In this document: in pieces, positions 4,700-5,943 of the stretch
Position numbering within the stretch: position 1 is the first letter of the stretch
Layout: each line of letters starts with the position of its first letter
Assembly (NCBI GenBank): GCA_046496815.1
Contig: JAWOGN010000204.1
Location: 1-5,943 of the forward strand
Origin: JAWOGN01 sp046496815
GTDB lineage: Bacteria; Desulfobacterota; DSM-4660; Desulfatiglandales; Desulfatiglandaceae
DNA: 5,943 bases
Direction: 5' to 3'
Notes under the pieces: generated by a model
What the model saw: only the letters and a program-made list of their open reading frames with translations
The model's database searches: none
What the model was told of the DNA's origin: nothing
Made by a program: the position numbers and the translations under genes

Positions 4700-5943
4700 A
4701 TGTTGAGCGACCGAGAAATCCTGTCCACACTCGAGATGTTGAGAAATGAGCACCTCGATGTGCGCACTGTCACGTTGGGAATCAGTCTTTTCGACTGCGC
4801 GAGCCATGACCCCGCACGTTTGAGAGATCAAATACACCGAAAGATCTGCACGTTATCCGGAGACCTGGTGCGGGTTTGCAATGAGGTGGGTGACAAGTAC
4901 GGTATCCCGGTGGTCAATAAAAGGATTGCCGTCAGCCCTATTGCAGTGGTTGCCGCGCCGTTTAGCGCCGTTCAAATGATAAAAATCGCCGAAACGCTTG
5001 AATCGGCCGCGAATGCGGTGAATGTGGATTTGATTGGGGGGTTCAGTGCGCTCGTTGAAAAGGGTTTCGCCAACGGGGATTTGGCACTGATTGACTCCAT
5101 ACCCGAAGCACTGTCGGCAACGGAACGGGTCTGCTCCAGTGTCAATGTTGCCTCCACTCGAGCCGGAATCAACATGGATGCGGTGCGGCGGATGGGTCTT
5201 ACCATAAAATCCGCCGCGAAGAAGACCGCTCACTCCGATGGCATCGCATGTGCAAAACTTTGCATTTTTGCGAACATCCCCCAAGACATTCCGTTTATGG
5301 CCGGTGCATATCTGGGTGTTGGAGAACCGGATGCGGTCATCAATGTCGGGGTAAGCGGGCCCGGGGTGGTCAAGAAGGCCATTGACCGTGCCCGAATGTC
5401 AAACCCCACGCTCACCCTGGGCCAGGTTTCTGAAATCATCAAGCGGACCGCGTTTAAGGTTACCCGTGTGGGGGAAATAATTGGAAGGGAAGCGGCTCAG
5501 CGACTGAATGTCCCTTTCGGCGTTGTGGATCTCTCCCTGGCCCCGACTCCCCACGTGGGCGACAGTGTTGGAGAGATTTTTCAAAGTTTAGGCCTTGCAA
5601 GCATTGGGGTCCCGGGTTCTACGGCCGCCCTGGCGCTTCTCAATGATGCAGTCAAAAAGGGCGGTTCTTTTGCCAGTTCCTATGTGGGAGGGCTCAGTGG
5701 CGCGTTTATACCGCTGAGTGAAGACCTGAATATCTCGGAAGCCGGGCGCCTTGGCTTCCTTTCCCTGGAAAAACTTGAAGCCATGACCAGCGTCTGTTCG
5801 GTGGGTTTGGATATGGTCGCCATTCCCGGCGACACTTCTGCGGATACCATCGCAGCCATTATCGCCGACGAAATGGCGATCGGTGTGATCAACAAGAAGA
5901 CCACCGCCGCCAGGCTTATTCCGGTACCCGGAAAAAAGTCCGG
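4700..5943 (+). CDS. UPF0210/DUF711 (PFL family) protein, C-terminus cut by window edge
   Basis: 414 codons are open from the ATG at 4700 to the right edge. Family members are about 450 residues, so roughly 40 are missing. Diagnostic segments include GIPVVNKRIAVSPI (68-81), then further along SDGIACAKLCIFANIPQD, PFMAGAYLGVGEPDAVINVG, VSGPGVVKKAI, FGVVDLSLAPTPHVGDSVGE, GSTAALALLNDAVKKGG, VGGLSGAFIPLSED, CSVGLDMVAIPGDT and finally IGVINKKTTAARLIPVPGKK. The frame is continuous with no frameshift. The family has a fold related to pyruvate formate-lyase-type barrels, hence the PFL name. I see no glycyl-radical signature in the visible part, and the reaction is unknown. AGAGGG about 10 bases before the ATG supports the start. 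The preceding ACT protein is its usual genomic partner and probably its regulatory subunit. No signal peptide is visible. Confidence 0.92.
   Translation, partial: MLSDREILSTLEMLRNEHLDVRTVTLGISLFDCASHDPARLRDQIHRKICTLSGDLVRVCNEVGDKYGIPVVNKRIAVSPIAVVAAPFSAVQMIKIAETLESAANAVNVDLIGGFSALVEKGFANGDLALIDSIPEALSATERVCSSVNVASTRAGINMDAVRRMGLTIKSAAKKTAHSDGIACAKLCIFANIPQDIPFMAGAYLGVGEPDAVINVGVSGPGVVKKAIDRARMSNPTLTLGQVSEIIKRTAFKVTRVGEIIGREAAQRLNVPFGVVDLSLAPTPHVGDSVGEIFQSLGLASIGVPGSTAALALLNDAVKKGGSFASSYVGGLSGAFIPLSEDLNISEAGRLGFLSLEKLEAMTSVCSVGLDMVAIPGDTSADTIAAIIADEMAIGVINKKTTAARLIPVPGKKS

Overview
This window looks like chromosomal DNA from an anaerobic or microaerophilic Gram-negative bacterium, most plausibly a Desulfobacterota (deltaproteobacterial) sulfate reducer. 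That assignment is inference: it rests on mid-range GC, the mix of gene families, a lipobox lipoprotein and the style of the GGTTCA-rich mobile element. No rRNA or other phylogenetic marker is present.

Layout, left to right. (1) 1-305, minus strand: the N-terminal third or so of a cysteine-desulfurase-like, PLP-dependent class V aminotransferase, running off the left edge. (2) 561-1052, plus strand: a small orphan lipoprotein, divergent from gene 1, with a 255-base spacer. (3) A minus-strand cluster read from right to left: an encapsulated-ferritin-like diiron protein (3439-3134), a TrpF-like TIM barrel with a coiled-coil tail and no catalytic cysteine (3041-2088), and a DUF72/YecE-type protein (2119-1085) that overlaps the TrpF-like gene by 32 bases. 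This cluster converges on the lipoprotein gene. (4) 3440-4091: a 652-base region with no convincing gene. It holds a 247-base element (3479-3725) with imperfect terminal inverted repeats beginning GTAA, flanked by a perfect 8-base direct repeat (gaaaaatg). That is the signature of a non-autonomous transposon (MITE), probably mobilised by an IS66-family transposase. To its right lie a perfect 16-base palindrome, a partial second copy of it, and a possible promoter. (5) 4092 to the right edge, plus strand: a tandem-ACT-domain protein followed by a UPF0210/DUF711 (PFL family) protein, truncated near its C-terminus by the window edge. This is a conserved pairing of unknown biochemical role.

How the parts fit. 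The ACT and UPF0210 genes probably form one operon in which the ACT protein senses a small ligand for its partner. The ferritin-like, TrpF-like and DUF72 genes may be co-transcribed; the TrpF-like/DUF72 overlap suggests translational coupling and a shared function that I cannot name. The MITE sits 39 bases upstream of the ferritin-like start codon, so it probably separated that cluster from its ancestral promoter region.

The most distinctive observations are the complete MITE with its target-site duplication and its location, the degenerate TrpF-like/DUF72 pair, and the ferritin-like gene with neither an encapsulin shell gene nor an obvious cargo-loading tail nearby. I see no CRISPR array, RNA gene, phage module or autonomous transposase.
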